Of a DNA stretch of 29,896 bases, positions 1 through 8,064 are shown in pieces. The position numbers and the translations under genes were made by a program. The notes beneath the pieces were generated by a model. It ran no database searches. It was given only the letters and a program-made list of their open reading frames with translations, and was not told where the DNA came from. The DNA lies in contig CAUBQN010000006.1 of NCBI GenBank assembly GCA_958438125.1, positions 1 to 29,896 of the forward strand, in the 5' to 3' direction. Source of the stretch: an uncultured Collinsella sp. (lineage in GTDB: Bacteria; Actinomycetota; Coriobacteriia; Coriobacteriales; Coriobacteriaceae). Position 1 is the stretch's first letter, and every line of letters begins with the position of its first letter.

Positions 1-2
1 AG

Positions 3-449
3 TTTTGGGGCATCGTCGGCCTGCTGCACGACTTGGATTGGGAGGAGCATGAGGACGACCCCATGAACCACACCATCTATGCTGCCGAGATTCTTAAGGG
101 CGAAGGTGCGTCTCCCGAGCTCATTCGCGCCATCCAAACGCACACGTCGGACTTCAACACCTCGCTGCCCAAACCCGAGCTGCAGATGGAAAAAATCCTG
201 TTTGCCTGCGATGAGCTCACCGGCCTGATCGGCGCTGCCGTCATCATGCGCCCGAGCAAGAGCGTTATGGACTTTACGACCAAGTCGCTCAAGAAGAAGT
301 TCAAGGACAAGCGCTTTGCCGCCGGCTGCTCGCGCGACGTGATTTCGCAGGGCGCCGAGATGTTGGGCTGGGAGCTTCCCGAGCTCTTCGACCGCACCAT
401 CGCGGCCATGCAGTCCTTCGCCCCCGACCGCGATACCTTCCAGTCCTAA
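3..449 (+). CDS. HD-domain hydrolase, 5' end outside window
   Basis: This is the C-terminal part of an HD-superfamily phosphohydrolase-like protein, a family of metal-dependent phosphatases and nucleotidases. The frame is open from base 3 and reads through an HDLDW motif at bases 27-41, the metal-binding His-Asp pair. An internal TTG at 33 is therefore not the true start. Further along are a THTSD segment and an ACDELTGLI segment, which in HDIG-type proteins supply further metal ligands. About 148 residues are visible; the N-terminus lies to the left of the window. No transmembrane segment is seen. It ends 16 bases before a hairpin repeat and is convergent with proA. The substrate cannot be told from the sequence. 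Confidence 0.75.
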   Translation, partial: FWGIVGLLHDLDWEEHEDDPMNHTIYAAEILKGEGASPELIRAIQTHTSDFNTSLPKPELQMEKILFACDELTGLIGAAVIMRPSKSVMDFTTKSLKKKFKDKRFAAGCSRDVISQGAEMLGWELPELFDRTIAAMQSFAPDRDTFQS

Positions 450-464
450 CCGCCCACGCCACCT

Positions 465-505
465 AAAACCACCACAAAGGGGACAGGCACCTTTGTGGTG
501 GTTTT
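465..505. repeat. Hairpin repeat copy 1 (GGACAGGCA-loop family)
   Basis: A perfect 16-bp inverted repeat (AAAACCACCACAAAGG and its complement) encloses a 9-base loop GGACAGGCA. The arms end in TTTT on either strand, so it could act as a bidirectional terminator between the convergent HD-hydrolase and proA genes, whose stop codons lie 15-16 bases away on each side. Five more copies occur in this window. Confidence 0.9.
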
Positions 506-519
506 CGTTTACGAGGGGT

Positions 520-1806
520 TTAGGGGCGGACCTGGCCGGTGCCGCGGAGCTTGTATTTGTAGGTGGTGAGGGCCTCGGCGGCAAAGGGGCCACGGGCGTG
601 GAGCTTTTGGGTCGAGATGCCGATCTCGGCGCCCAGGCCAAACTCGCCGCCGTCGGTGAAGCGCGTGCTGGCGTTGGCGTACACGGCCGAGGCATCGACC
701 GCATCCAGGAAGTGCTCGCAAGCATCCGTGTCCTCGGCAACGATGGCCTCGGAGTGCATCGTGCCGTAGCGGTTGATGTGTGCGATGGCCTCGTCCTCGC
801 TTGCCACGACCTTCACGCTCATCTCGAGCGCCAGGTACTCGCGACCCCAGTCCTCCTCAGTCGCGGCGACGTAGTCATCACCCTCGGCAAGCCCGGCATC
901 GGCGCATGCGGCGCAGGTTGCCTCATCGCCGTGAATGAGCACGCCGTGGTCATGCAGCACGGCCACGACTGCGGGCAAAAACGCATCGGCCACAGCACGA
1001 TCGACCAGCAGCGACTCGGCAGCATTGCACACGCCTACGCGCTGGGTCTTGGCATTAACGATAATGTTGAGTGCCTTATCAAAGTCGGCGGATTCATGCA
1101 CGTAGATGTGGCAGTTGCCCGTACCCGTCTCGATCACCGGCACGAGCGACTCGCGCACGCAGCGCTGGATCAGGCCTGCACCGCCACGTGGAATGAGTAC
1201 GTCGACGATGCCGCGGAGCTTCATGAGCTCGCCAGTGGTCTCGCGGTCGGTGGACTCGATCATCGACACGGCCTCGCGCGGGAAACCCTTGGCCTCGAGC
1301 GCATCGGCCAGCAGCTCAGAAATCATGGCACACGAGTGATAGGCCAGCGAGCCGCCGCGCAGAATGCAGGCATTGCCGGTGCGGATGCAGATGCCCGCGG
1401 CGTCGGCCGTCACGTTAGGGCGCGCCTCGTAGACCATGGCGACCAGGCCCAGCGGCACACTCACACGGGTCAGGTCCACGCCGCTTGCAAGCACGCGGTG
1501 GTCGAGCACGCGGCCCACGGGATCGGGCAGCTCGGCGAGCTTTTCCAGGCCGGCGGCCATGCCCTCGACGCGCTCGGGCGTCAGCAGCAGACGATCGAGC
1601 AGTCCGGCCGAGGTACCCGCATCGCGCGCGGCGGACATATCGAGCTCGTTGGCGGCGACGATGGAGTCGACACCGTTACGCAGTGCTGCGGCCATGGCGC
1701 GCACGGCCTCCTGGCGCTGCTCATCGCTCGCCGTGGCAAGCGAGGCCGACGCTGCCTTGGCGGCAACGGCAAGATCGTGGACATACGTGGCTATATCGAC
1801 CGACAT
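520..1806 (-). CDS. proA: Glutamate-5-semialdehyde dehydrogenase (gamma-glutamyl phosphate reductase)
   Basis: ProA reduces gamma-glutamyl phosphate with NADPH to glutamate-5-semialdehyde, the second step of proline synthesis, in the cytoplasm. The 428-residue product has the normal family length. It shows the EARPNVTADAAG segment, the glycine-rich ETGTGNCHIYV stretch, the catalytic-cysteine region RVGVCNAAESLL, and the C-terminal segments TRFTDGGEFGLGAEIGIST and HARGP. The ATG at 1806 is preceded on the minus strand by AGGAGAAAGGG, a strong ribosome binding site. The gene is transcribed away from the peptidase gene at 1919 and lies on the same strand as proB, but is separated from it by that oppositely oriented gene, so it needs its own promoter within 1807-1918. 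A hairpin repeat follows its stop codon. Confidence 0.96.
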   Translation of the reverse strand: MSVDIATYVHDLAVAAKAASASLATASDEQRQEAVRAMAAALRNGVDSIVAANELDMSAARDAGTSAGLLDRLLLTPERVEGMAAGLEKLAELPDPVGRVLDHRVLASGVDLTRVSVPLGLVAMVYEARPNVTADAAGICIRTGNACILRGGSLAYHSCAMISELLADALEAKGFPREAVSMIESTDRETTGELMKLRGIVDVLIPRGGAGLIQRCVRESLVPVIETGTGNCHIYVHESADFDKALNIIVNAKTQRVGVCNAAESLLVDRAVADAFLPAVVAVLHDHGVLIHGDEATCAACADAGLAEGDDYVAATEEDWGREYLALEMSVKVVASEDEAIAHINRYGTMHSEAIVAEDTDACEHFLDAVDASAVYANASTRFTDGGEFGLGAEIGISTQKLHARGPFAAEALTTYKYKLRGTGQVRP

Positions 1807-1849
1807 GGGCGGCCCTTTCTCCTAGAAGTTTGCAACCATGGTAGCCGAT

Positions 1850-1880
1850 TTGCGCATGGCCTCGCCCGCGGCGGTAGAAT
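1850..1880 (+). promoter_or_regulatory. Possible promoter of the S33 peptidase gene
   Basis: TTGCGC at 1850-1855 and TAGAAT at 1875-1880 are separated by 19 bases, longer than ideal, and end 38 bases before the ATG at 1919. The -10 box is good and the -35 box poor. The 112-base gap also has to hold the divergent proA promoter, for which I see no convincing match. Confidence 0.35.
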
Positions 1881-1918
1881 TGGTCAACCCGAAACACCGC
1901 AACGAACGGAAGACTCAC

Positions 1919-3337
1919 ATGGCCCTCATCACTTCGTACCACGTCCCCGGCCTTTACGTCGAGGACCACAGCATCGACGTCCCCCTTGACTGGCGCGGCC
2001 TGGAGCCGATGCTCCTGGCCGTCGGCAGCACCATGCGCCGCGGCGCTATGCCGGCACCCATCGCCGGCGCGCCCGAGAGCATCAAGCTCTTCTACCGCGT
2101 GGTTTGCGCGCCCGACCGCATCAACGACGATCTGCCACTGCTCCTGTTTTTGCAGGGCGGCCCCGGCGGAGAGAGCCCGCGTCCGCTGTCGCCCACAAAC
2201 GACGGCTGGATCGAGGAGGCCGTCAAGCACTTCCGCGTGGTCCTTCCCGACCAGCGCGGCACCGGACGCAGTAGCTGCGTGGACGGACGCACGATCAAGG
2301 CACTGGGTGATCGCGCAACGGCCGCCGGCGCCGATACAGCACGCTCGCAGGCGGACTACCTCAAGCGCCACCTCGCCAGCTCCATCGTGCGCGATTTTGA
2401 GTACCTGCGCCTAGTGGGCTTTGGAGGCAAGCCCTGGGTCACGCTCGGCCAAAGCTACGGCGGTTTTTTGACGCTGAGCTACCTGTCGCTCTTCCCCGAG
2501 GGCGTGGCGGCGAGCTTTACCTGCGGCGGCATCCCCCACGTGCCGGCGAGCGCCAGCGAGGTCTACGCGCACACCTTCCCGCGCATGGCCGCCAAGACGC
2601 AGCAGTATTACGACCGCTACCCCGCCGACGTCGAGCGCGTGGCAGCCCTGGCCGATGCGCTCGAGGCACAGAAGCCCGTGCTGCCCGACGGCTCGCCGAT
2701 GACGGTCGAGCGTCTACAGCTCATGGGCAACGACTTTGGCATGAAGCCGAGCTTTGAGCGCATGCATTGGATTATCGATCACGCGTTTGTTGACGGCGAC
2801 GGCACGCTGAACTGCGGAACTTCGGTATCCGACAGCTTTTTGATGCGCTCCTTCGAGCGCACCAACACGCGTACAAACCCGCTGTACTGGACGCTGCAGG
2901 AGTTTATCTACGCCGACGGCGACACCATGCCCATTGGCTGGGCGGCCGCAGAGGAGAAGGCCCATCGTGCCGAGTTCGACACACTCGCGCGCCCGCTCAT
3001 GTTTACCGGCGAGGCCATGTTCCCGTGGATGTTCGAGCAGATGCCCGAGCTTATGCCCTTTAAGCCCGCCATGGACCTGCTGATGGAAGACACCAGCTGG
3101 GACAAGATCTACGACCCGCAGCGCCTGGCCTGCAACGAGGTGCCGCTCCAGGCCGCGGTGTATTTCGACGACATGTACGTCGATTCGGGCCTGCAGCTCG
3201 ATACGCTCAGCCGCGTGGGCAACTCGCATGCCTGGGTGACCAACGAATTCGAGCACGACGGTCTGCACGGCAGCGTGGTGTTCAAGCACCTCTTCGACGA
3301 AGCCCTCAACCGCGGAGACCTGCGCCGGATCTTCTAG
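1919..3337 (+). CDS. Alpha/beta-hydrolase peptidase, S33 prolyl-aminopeptidase type
   Basis: A 472-residue cytoplasmic alpha/beta hydrolase of the S33 family (proline iminopeptidase / tripeptidyl aminopeptidase type), which removes N-terminal residues, often proline, from peptides. The oxyanion motif appears as QGGPGGES, followed by the DQRGTGRS segment. The nucleophile elbow is GQSYGG with Ser179. A C-terminal EHDGLHG segment is placed to supply the catalytic His. The ATG at 1919 was chosen over upstream in-frame ATGs at 1838 and 1856 because GGAAG lies before it and the family alignment begins there (ALITSYHVPG). It sits between proA and proB, on the opposite strand to both. No signal peptide is seen. 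Exact peptide specificity is unknown; the link to proline is by family and location. Confidence 0.85.
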   Translation: MALITSYHVPGLYVEDHSIDVPLDWRGLEPMLLAVGSTMRRGAMPAPIAGAPESIKLFYRVVCAPDRINDDLPLLLFLQGGPGGESPRPLSPTNDGWIEEAVKHFRVVLPDQRGTGRSSCVDGRTIKALGDRATAAGADTARSQADYLKRHLASSIVRDFEYLRLVGFGGKPWVTLGQSYGGFLTLSYLSLFPEGVAASFTCGGIPHVPASASEVYAHTFPRMAAKTQQYYDRYPADVERVAALADALEAQKPVLPDGSPMTVERLQLMGNDFGMKPSFERMHWIIDHAFVDGDGTLNCGTSVSDSFLMRSFERTNTRTNPLYWTLQEFIYADGDTMPIGWAAAEEKAHRAEFDTLARPLMFTGEAMFPWMFEQMPELMPFKPAMDLLMEDTSWDKIYDPQRLACNEVPLQAAVYFDDMYVDSGLQLDTLSRVGNSHAWVTNEFEHDGLHGSVVFKHLFDEALNRGDLRRIF

Positions 3338-3338
3338 C

Positions 3339-3391
3339 AAAGGAGTGTCCCCACCTGCCGGCACAAAAGGAACGTCCCCAAGTGCCGGCAC
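3339..3391. repeat. Two tandem GTCCCC...TGCCGGCAC repeat units
   Basis: Two adjacent units, 3339-3364 (AAAGGAGTGTCCCC then ACCTGCCGGCAC) and 3365-3391 (AAAAGGAACGTCCCC then AAGTGCCGGCAC), share the same layout of about 26 bases. GTGCCGGCAC in the second is a perfect palindrome. Related units cluster at 16006-16144. They lie directly after the stop codon of the S33 peptidase gene. Confidence 0.8.
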
Positions 3392-3394
3392 GAG

Positions 3395-3434
3395 AAAGAC
3401 AGCGCTGCGGGAAACGATCCGCAGCGCTGTCTTT
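3395..3434. terminator. Bidirectional terminator between S33 peptidase and proB
   Basis: A perfect 16-bp stem (AAAGACAGCGCTGCGG and its complement) encloses an 8-base loop and is followed on the plus strand by TTTCTTTAT. The complement has only a short T-run (TTTCTCG). It lies between two convergent genes, three bases from the proB stop codon. Confidence 0.8.
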
Positions 3435-3436
3435 CT

Positions 3437-4564
3437 TTATGCAAATACGATCAAGTTATCCCTGTGTATCGCCGGCTTCTCGGCCAGGTTAGCGAGCAGG
3501 CGGTTGCTGGCAATCTGGTCTTGGCGGCGACCGGCAGCAAGTTCCAGCACGTCCGAATCGGCCTCGGCGATACCGCGGGCGACGACCATACCGCTCGGAT
3601 CGCACACATCGAGCACATCGCCCTCGGCAAACTGGCCATCGACTTCGCGAATACCCACCGCAAGCAAGGAAGAGCCACGGCTAACCAGCGCCTTCGCAGC
3701 ACCATCATCAACCGTCACCGACCCATGTGCCTTGTCGCCCAGCGCGATCCACAGCTTGCGGGGTGCGATGTCCAGACGCTCCGCCGGCGGATCGAACAGC
3801 GTGCCCACGCTCTCGCCGCGGGCGAGGCGCACGAGCGCATCGGGCTCCTCGCCCGAGCAAATCACGCTCTGAATGCCCGCCGTCATCAGGATGCGGCTCG
3901 CGCGGATCTTGGTAATCATGCCGCCCGTGCCCACCGATGTGGAAGAATCGCCCGCCGAGGCAATAATCTTGGCATCGATCTTATGCACGACAGGAACAAA
4001 CTCGGCCGTGGGGTCCTCATGCGGATTGGCAGTATAGAGGCCATCGATGTCCGAGAGCGTCACGCACAGATCGGCAGAAACCAGGCAGCTCACAAGCGCC
4101 GCCAGTGTGTCGTTGTCGCCGAACTTGATCTCATCGACGGTAACGGTATCGTTCTCGTTGACGACCGGCACCACGCCAAGCTTCACCAGGCGCAGCAGGG
4201 CGTCGCGCGCGTGCAGGTAGGACGTACGGCGCGCCGTGTCGTGACGCGTGAGCAGCACGAGCGAGGTGAGCAGGTCGCGCGCATGAAACTCCTCGTCGTA
4301 GGCCGACGAGATAATGCACTGGCCGGCCGAAGCGCAGGCCTGCAGGCTCGGCAGGTCGCCGACCGGCTTACGGTCGAAGCCCAGCACGGGATAGCCACAG
4401 GCGATAGCGCCCGAGCTCACCACGACCAGACGCCAGCCGAGCTTGCGCAGCGCTGCGGCCTGATCGGCAAGCCCGCCGATAAAGGCGCGGTTGACCTTGC
4501 CGTCGGCGCCCACCACCGTGGACGAACCGATCTTTACCACCATCGTTTTATAAGAAGTCGTCAT
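3437..4564 (-). CDS. proB: Glutamate 5-kinase
   Basis: ProB phosphorylates glutamate to gamma-glutamyl phosphate with ATP, the first and usually proline-inhibited step of proline synthesis. The 375-residue product has the full two-domain layout: an N-terminal amino acid kinase fold with VVKIGSSTV, VVSSGAIACG, VNENDTV, FGDNDTLAA and SDIDGLYTANP, then GTGGMITKIRAS, and a C-terminal PUA domain from about residue 280 (GDKAHGSVTVDDGAAKAL). The PUA domain is typical of the longer bacterial form. It lies 80 bases downstream of pncB on the same strand and may be cotranscribed with it. proA is 1.6 kb further on behind an inverted gene, so the usual proBA operon is broken here. Confidence 0.96.
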   Translation of the reverse strand: MTTSYKTMVVKIGSSTVVGADGKVNRAFIGGLADQAAALRKLGWRLVVVSSGAIACGYPVLGFDRKPVGDLPSLQACASAGQCIISSAYDEEFHARDLLTSLVLLTRHDTARRTSYLHARDALLRLVKLGVVPVVNENDTVTVDEIKFGDNDTLAALVSCLVSADLCVTLSDIDGLYTANPHEDPTAEFVPVVHKIDAKIIASAGDSSTSVGTGGMITKIRASRILMTAGIQSVICSGEEPDALVRLARGESVGTLFDPPAERLDIAPRKLWIALGDKAHGSVTVDDGAAKALVSRGSSLLAVGIREVDGQFAEGDVLDVCDPSGMVVARGIAEADSDVLELAAGRRQDQIASNRLLANLAEKPAIHRDNLIVFA

Positions 4565-4644
4565 ACGTCAAACCAATCGACTGTTCAGCGAACGGGCGAA
4601 CGGGCGAGCGAGAAAATGATACGTTTTCCTCCGTCGCATGCGGA

Positions 4645-6150
4645 TCATTTTGCCCAGGGGAAAGCCGAGGCCGCGGCCATATTCTTGCGCACGAGCTCGT
4701 CGCGCACCTGGGCCAGGCCCTGTTCCATACCCACCACGTAGGTCTGCGGATACAGGAAGCGCTTGAAAGCCGCATCCAGATGATCGAGCGCCCAAACACA
4801 GCGCTCGCGCGCGTCCTGGATGCTCTCACGCGGAGCCACCGCACTGCCGTCGCGCACGATCGGCACCAACAGCTCACGATACTCAAGTTCGGACACGTCG
4901 GTCACCAGGGCGGCATCATTCACGGCCACGAGGGTATTGCCGCGCGCGGCGCCCTCCCCCGCCAGATGGTCCTCGTCGTAGATCATGTCGCAGACCGGGC
5001 CGCCAAAGCCGTCGTAATAACGGCGCACGCGCTGCACGCCCGGGATCGTGCGCTTATAGGGCTGCTCGGAGAGCTTGACCACCGGCGTCCACGGGTCGGC
5101 CTCGTTCGCACGGCGGGCGGAAAGCTTGTACACGCCGCCCAGCGCCGGCTGGTCGTAGCAGGTCGCGAGCTTGGTACCCACGCCAAAGCTATCGATGGGC
5201 GCGCCCTGGTCGAGCAGCGACTGAATCGTGTACTCGTCCAGGTCGTTGGACACCGAGATACCCACATAGGGCAGGCCCTCGGCATCAAAACGGCCGCGAA
5301 CATACTTGGAGAGCTTGGCGAGGTCGCCCGAGTCAATGCGAATAGCCGACAGGCGCTCGCCCGCCGCCTCCATCTCCTTGGCGACCGTAATGGCATGCTC
5401 GCAGCCCTCGCGCACGTCATAGGTGTCGATGAGCAGCGTACAGTTCTTGGGGCTCGACTTGGCAAAGGCGCGGAAGGCCTCGAGCTCGGAATCGAAGCTC
5501 ATCACCCAGCTGTGCGCATGCGTGCCAAAGACGGGAATACCGTAGCGGCGGCCGGCGAGCACATTGGACGTAGAGGAGCAGCCGGCGACGTAGCTCGCGC
5601 GCGCAACGGCCAGGCCGCCATCGGGACCCTGGGCTCGGCGCAGGCCAAACTCCGCCACGGGGCGACCGTCGGCGGCGAGCACCACGCGCGCCGTCTTGGT
5701 GGCGACAAGCGTCTGGAACCCGACGATGTTGAGCAGTGCCGTCTCGAGCAGCTGGCACTCCAGCGCGGGGCCGGTGACGCGCACCATGGGCTCGCGCGGA
5801 AAGACGAGCTCGCCCTCGGGCACGGCGTCGATGTTTACATGCGCACGAAAATCGCGCAGGTAGTCGAGGAATCCAGGCTTGAACATCGCGCCGCCGGCAG
5901 GGGCCTCAAGCGATGCGAGGTAGTCGATGTCCTCGGGCGTAAAGCGCAGATTCTCGACCAGCTCGGGCAGTTCGGCGGTGCCGCACATGACGGCATAGGC
6001 GCTGCCAAAGGGATGGTCGCGGTAAAACGCGGTAAAACAACCCTGCTCATTGGCCTTGCCGCTCTCCCACAGGCCCTGGGCCATAGTGAGCTCGTACAGA
6101 TCGGTGAGCATTGCGATGTCGGTGGGATGAGAGATGTCGGTCAAAGCCAT
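4645..6150 (-). CDS. pncB: Nicotinate phosphoribosyltransferase
   Basis: PncB joins nicotinate to PRPP, using ATP, to form nicotinate mononucleotide in the NAD salvage (Preiss-Handler) pathway. The 501-residue protein shows the family signatures: TDLYELTMAQG near the N-terminus, FGLRRAQGPDGG, GCSSTSNVLAG, GTHAHSWVM with the histidine region phosphorylated in this family, LIDTYDV, RIDSGDL and FGVGTKL. The start at 6150 is preceded by AAAGGTCGCCCC on the minus strand; an upstream in-frame start at 6207 would add 19 residues that do not resemble the family. The first residues (ALTDISHPTDIAMLTDLYEL) fit the usual N-terminus. It may be in one transcript with proB downstream. Confidence 0.95.
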   Translation of the reverse strand: MALTDISHPTDIAMLTDLYELTMAQGLWESGKANEQGCFTAFYRDHPFGSAYAVMCGTAELPELVENLRFTPEDIDYLASLEAPAGGAMFKPGFLDYLRDFRAHVNIDAVPEGELVFPREPMVRVTGPALECQLLETALLNIVGFQTLVATKTARVVLAADGRPVAEFGLRRAQGPDGGLAVARASYVAGCSSTSNVLAGRRYGIPVFGTHAHSWVMSFDSELEAFRAFAKSSPKNCTLLIDTYDVREGCEHAITVAKEMEAAGERLSAIRIDSGDLAKLSKYVRGRFDAEGLPYVGISVSNDLDEYTIQSLLDQGAPIDSFGVGTKLATCYDQPALGGVYKLSARRANEADPWTPVVKLSEQPYKRTIPGVQRVRRYYDGFGGPVCDMIYDEDHLAGEGAARGNTLVAVNDAALVTDVSELEYRELLVPIVRDGSAVAPRESIQDARERCVWALDHLDAAFKRFLYPQTYVVGMEQGLAQVRDELVRKNMAAASAFPWAK

Positions 6151-6234
6151 GGGGCGACCTTTCGAATGTGTGGTGCAGAATTTGAGGGTTGGACGAGAGC
6201 AGAGCATGCGGACATGACGCCCGATGCAAATCGG

Positions 6235-6693
6235 TTAGAGCAGGCCCATGCTGGTCAGGATCGTGTAGCCCATAAAGATGACAAACGCGATGAGGGCAAG
6301 GACAATGATGATTTTTTGAGCCGGCGCCATGCCAGGGATCTCGTTCTCGCCTGTAGGCTCCTTGGAGGTAACCATGCGCTGGGCAAAGGTCATCTCGTCA
6401 CGACTCGGCTTAGGTTCGACGGACTTGGGACGAGCGGCCTTTTTAGGCTGAGGTTTGGGTGCGGTGGGCGCGGGCATCGCGGCGGCGGGCTTGGACGCAG
6501 GCGCGGGCGCAGGCTCGGATGCAACCTTCGCAGCGGCCTCCTCGGCCTTCTCGCGCTCGGCACGCAGGGCGGCCAGCTCCTCACGCTCGCGGCGCGCCTC
6601 TTCCTGGGCCTCGCGACGAGCCTTCTCGGCGCGGAGCTCTTCCAACTCGGCGCGCTCCTCGGCAGACAGTGGTTGGGACTCAAGCTCGGCCAT
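6235..6693 (-). CDS. Tail-anchored coiled-coil membrane protein, function unknown
   Basis: I do not recognise a named family. The 152-residue product has three parts: a highly charged E/R/A-rich stretch at about residues 5-60, predicted coiled coil; an Ala/Pro/Lys-rich linker at about 60-95; and one hydrophobic segment near the C-terminus (KIIIVLALIAFVIFMGYTIL) followed by only six residues. This is the layout of a C-terminally anchored protein with its bulk in the cytoplasm. The ATG at 6693 has AAAGGGC upstream and is preferred over a start at 6729, which would lie inside the tRNA terminator. The gene begins 19 bases after that terminator, so its own promoter is not obvious. Similar low-complexity proteins are often lineage-specific. 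Confidence 0.7.
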   Translation of the reverse strand: MAELESQPLSAEERAELEELRAEKARREAQEEARREREELAALRAEREKAEEAAAKVASEPAPAPASKPAAAMPAPTAPKPQPKKAARPKSVEPKPSRDEMTFAQRMVTSKEPTGENEIPGMAPAQKIIIVLALIAFVIFMGYTILTSMGLL

Positions 6694-6711
6694 GGTATAG
6701 CCCTTTCTTTT

Positions 6712-6743
6712 AAAAAAAGCCGCCGACACAATGTCAGCGGCTT
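6712..6743 (-). terminator. Terminator of tRNA-Ala
   Basis: On the minus strand AAGCCGC...GCGGCTT forms a hairpin with an inner GAC/GTC pair and one bulge, followed directly by seven T residues. It ends 19 bases before the ATG at 6693, and its T-run adjoins the ribosome binding site of that gene. Confidence 0.85.
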
Positions 6744-6757
6744 ATCAAATCCAAGGG

Positions 6758-6830
6758 TGGAGACGAAGGGAGTCGAACCCTCGGCCTCTGCCATGCGACG
6801 GCAGCGCTCTCCCAACTGAGCTACGTCCCC
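6758..6830 (-). tRNA. tRNA-Ala (anticodon CGC)
   Basis: The 73-base minus-strand sequence folds as a tRNA: acceptor GGGGACG/CGTCTCC, D-arm GCTC/GAGC, anticodon stem CTGCC/GGCAG around the loop GTCGCAT, and T-arm GAGGG-TTCGACT-CCCTT. The anticodon CGC reads the alanine codon GCG. The acceptor stem contains the G3-U70 wobble pair that is the identity element for alanyl-tRNA synthetase. The discriminator is A, and the 3' CCA is not encoded (ACCC follows). It is a single tRNA with its own promoter and terminator. Confidence 0.96.
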
Positions 6831-6843
6831 AGGACAAGTCGAT

Positions 6844-6871
6844 ATTTTACCTACGGCTCGCCAACTGTCAA
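6844..6871 (-). promoter_or_regulatory. Promoter of tRNA-Ala
   Basis: On the minus strand TTGACA (6866-6871), a perfect consensus -35 box, is followed after 16 bases by TAAAAT (6844-6849). Transcription should begin a few bases upstream of the mature tRNA 5' end at 6830. Confidence 0.85.
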
Positions 6872-6934
6872 CGCCCAATAACCAGTCTTTTTGGGGCGCG
6901 GCTATTTTGGCAACTTTTCGAACAGGCGATGCTC

Positions 6935-6972
6935 TCGATGATTTTTTATCCCCGTCCCAGAAAAATCATCGA
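6935..6972. repeat. Hairpin repeat with ATCCCCGTCCCAGA core
   Basis: A perfect 12-bp inverted repeat (TCGATGATTTTT and complement) surrounds a 14-base centre containing ATCCCCGTCCCAG. The same core recurs at 18054-18067 with imperfect arms, and a shortened version (CCCCGTCCCA) occurs near 18110. It lies 8 bases past the stop codon of the radical SAM gene and could terminate its transcript. Confidence 0.75.
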
Positions 6973-6980
6973 CGAACGCA

Positions 6981-7919
6981 CTACTTTGCCCTGGTAAGAA
7001 CACCGGTGCTGTCGAAGGCCGGGGTGAAGCTCTCGTCTACCGCGCCGCCCTCTTGCCAGAACATCGTCGTAAAGCCCAGGTCGTCGGCATGGTCGAGCAC
7101 CTGCTCGTACTCCTCGCGCGTCACGGCGCGTGCCAGGTCGCCGCCCTGCTCGCGCATGAGCGCATTGGGCGTGTATTGGTTCATGACCGAGATCGGCACG
7201 TCGCCCACCGTCTGCCACACCAGGTCCAGTACGCGACACGAATCGTCCGCATGCCCCGGAAGCACCAGGTGGCGCACGATGATGCCGCGCTTCATGAGCC
7301 CGCCCTCATCCACCAACTCTCCCCCGCGGCGATCGATCTCGCGCGCCATCTGGGCCAGACCCGACACGGCCACGCGCGGGTAGTCCTTAATATGAGAAAG
7401 CGACTGCGCAAGCCCAGCATCGGCATATTTAAAGTCGGTGAGCCACACATCGACCAGGTCGCCCAGCGCCGCCACGGCACTCGCACGCTCGTAACCACTC
7501 GTGTTGTAGACGATCGGGATGACCAGCCCGCGCGCCCGTGCCGCGGCAATCGCGGCAGGCAACAGGTGCGCATAGTGCGTCGCCGTCACCAAATTGATGT
7601 TGTTGGCACCCTGGTCCTGCAGTTCCAGCATAATCTCGACCAGGCGCTCAGGCGAAATCTCAAGGCCAAAATTGCCGGTCGAGATCTCGTGGTTCTGGCA
7701 GTAGATACATTTAAGCGAGCAACCGCTAAAGAAGATCGTGCCCGAACCGGCCTCGCCCGAGATAGGCGGCTCCTCCCACATATGAAGCGCCGCGCGGGCC
7801 ACCCTGAGCGTGTCGTTAGCACCGCATACGCCGCGCGCGCCCTCATCGCGCGCCGCACCGCAACGGCGCGGACACAAATGGCAGGCGGGCGAAAAAAGTT
7901 CGGTCAACGACGTCGGCAT
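6981..7919 (-). CDS. Radical SAM protein, PflA/PflX-like
   Basis: A 312-residue radical SAM enzyme resembling the PflX group of putative glycyl-radical-activating enzymes. It carries the cluster motif CSLKCIYC, with Cys67, Cys71 and Cys74 binding the 4Fe-4S cluster that cleaves S-adenosylmethionine. An N-terminal cysteine group (CHLCPRRCG, Cys13/16/20, and Cys32) is typical of this subgroup and may bind a further metal. The ATG at 7919 is chosen because TTTTGGAG lies nine bases before it; an in-frame TTG at 7934 overlaps that site. No glycyl radical enzyme gene is next to it, so its partner cannot be named. It is a single gene on the minus strand with the tRNA downstream. Expected location is the cytoplasm. 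Confidence 0.85.
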   Translation of the reverse strand: MPTSLTELFSPACHLCPRRCGAARDEGARGVCGANDTLRVARAALHMWEEPPISGEAGSGTIFFSGCSLKCIYCQNHEISTGNFGLEISPERLVEIMLELQDQGANNINLVTATHYAHLLPAAIAAARARGLVIPIVYNTSGYERASAVAALGDLVDVWLTDFKYADAGLAQSLSHIKDYPRVAVSGLAQMAREIDRRGGELVDEGGLMKRGIIVRHLVLPGHADDSCRVLDLVWQTVGDVPISVMNQYTPNALMREQGGDLARAVTREEYEQVLDHADDLGFTTMFWQEGGAVDESFTPAFDSTGVLTRAK

Positions 7920-8064
7920 AAAAACATGCTCCAAAACAACGATTCAGCAGCTCAAACGTAAAGGGCCAGACCGGGTAGACGGCTCCGTCCCTAAGGCGCC
8001 GTAATCGTCCGACACGATTTTTGTAATGTCAAGACTGGAATCGATAAAGTGCCGCTTTATGATG

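Noticed and set aside
33..449. TTG at 33 as start of the HD-domain gene
   Set aside because: The metal-binding His-Asp pair at 27-32 lies upstream of it in the same frame, so the gene begins before the window.
493..1989. 498-residue open frame on the plus strand opposite proA
   Set aside because: It is the mirror of the proA reading frame in GC-rich DNA. The product has no recognisable family pattern, and it overlaps a clear ProA.
3464..4741. 425-residue open frame opposite proB
   Set aside because: It is the complement of proB. The product is low-complexity His/Arg-rich, as expected from reverse reading.
4780..6819. 679-residue open frame on the plus strand opposite pncB
   Set aside because: It runs across pncB, the small membrane protein gene and the tRNA. 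This is a codon-bias artefact.
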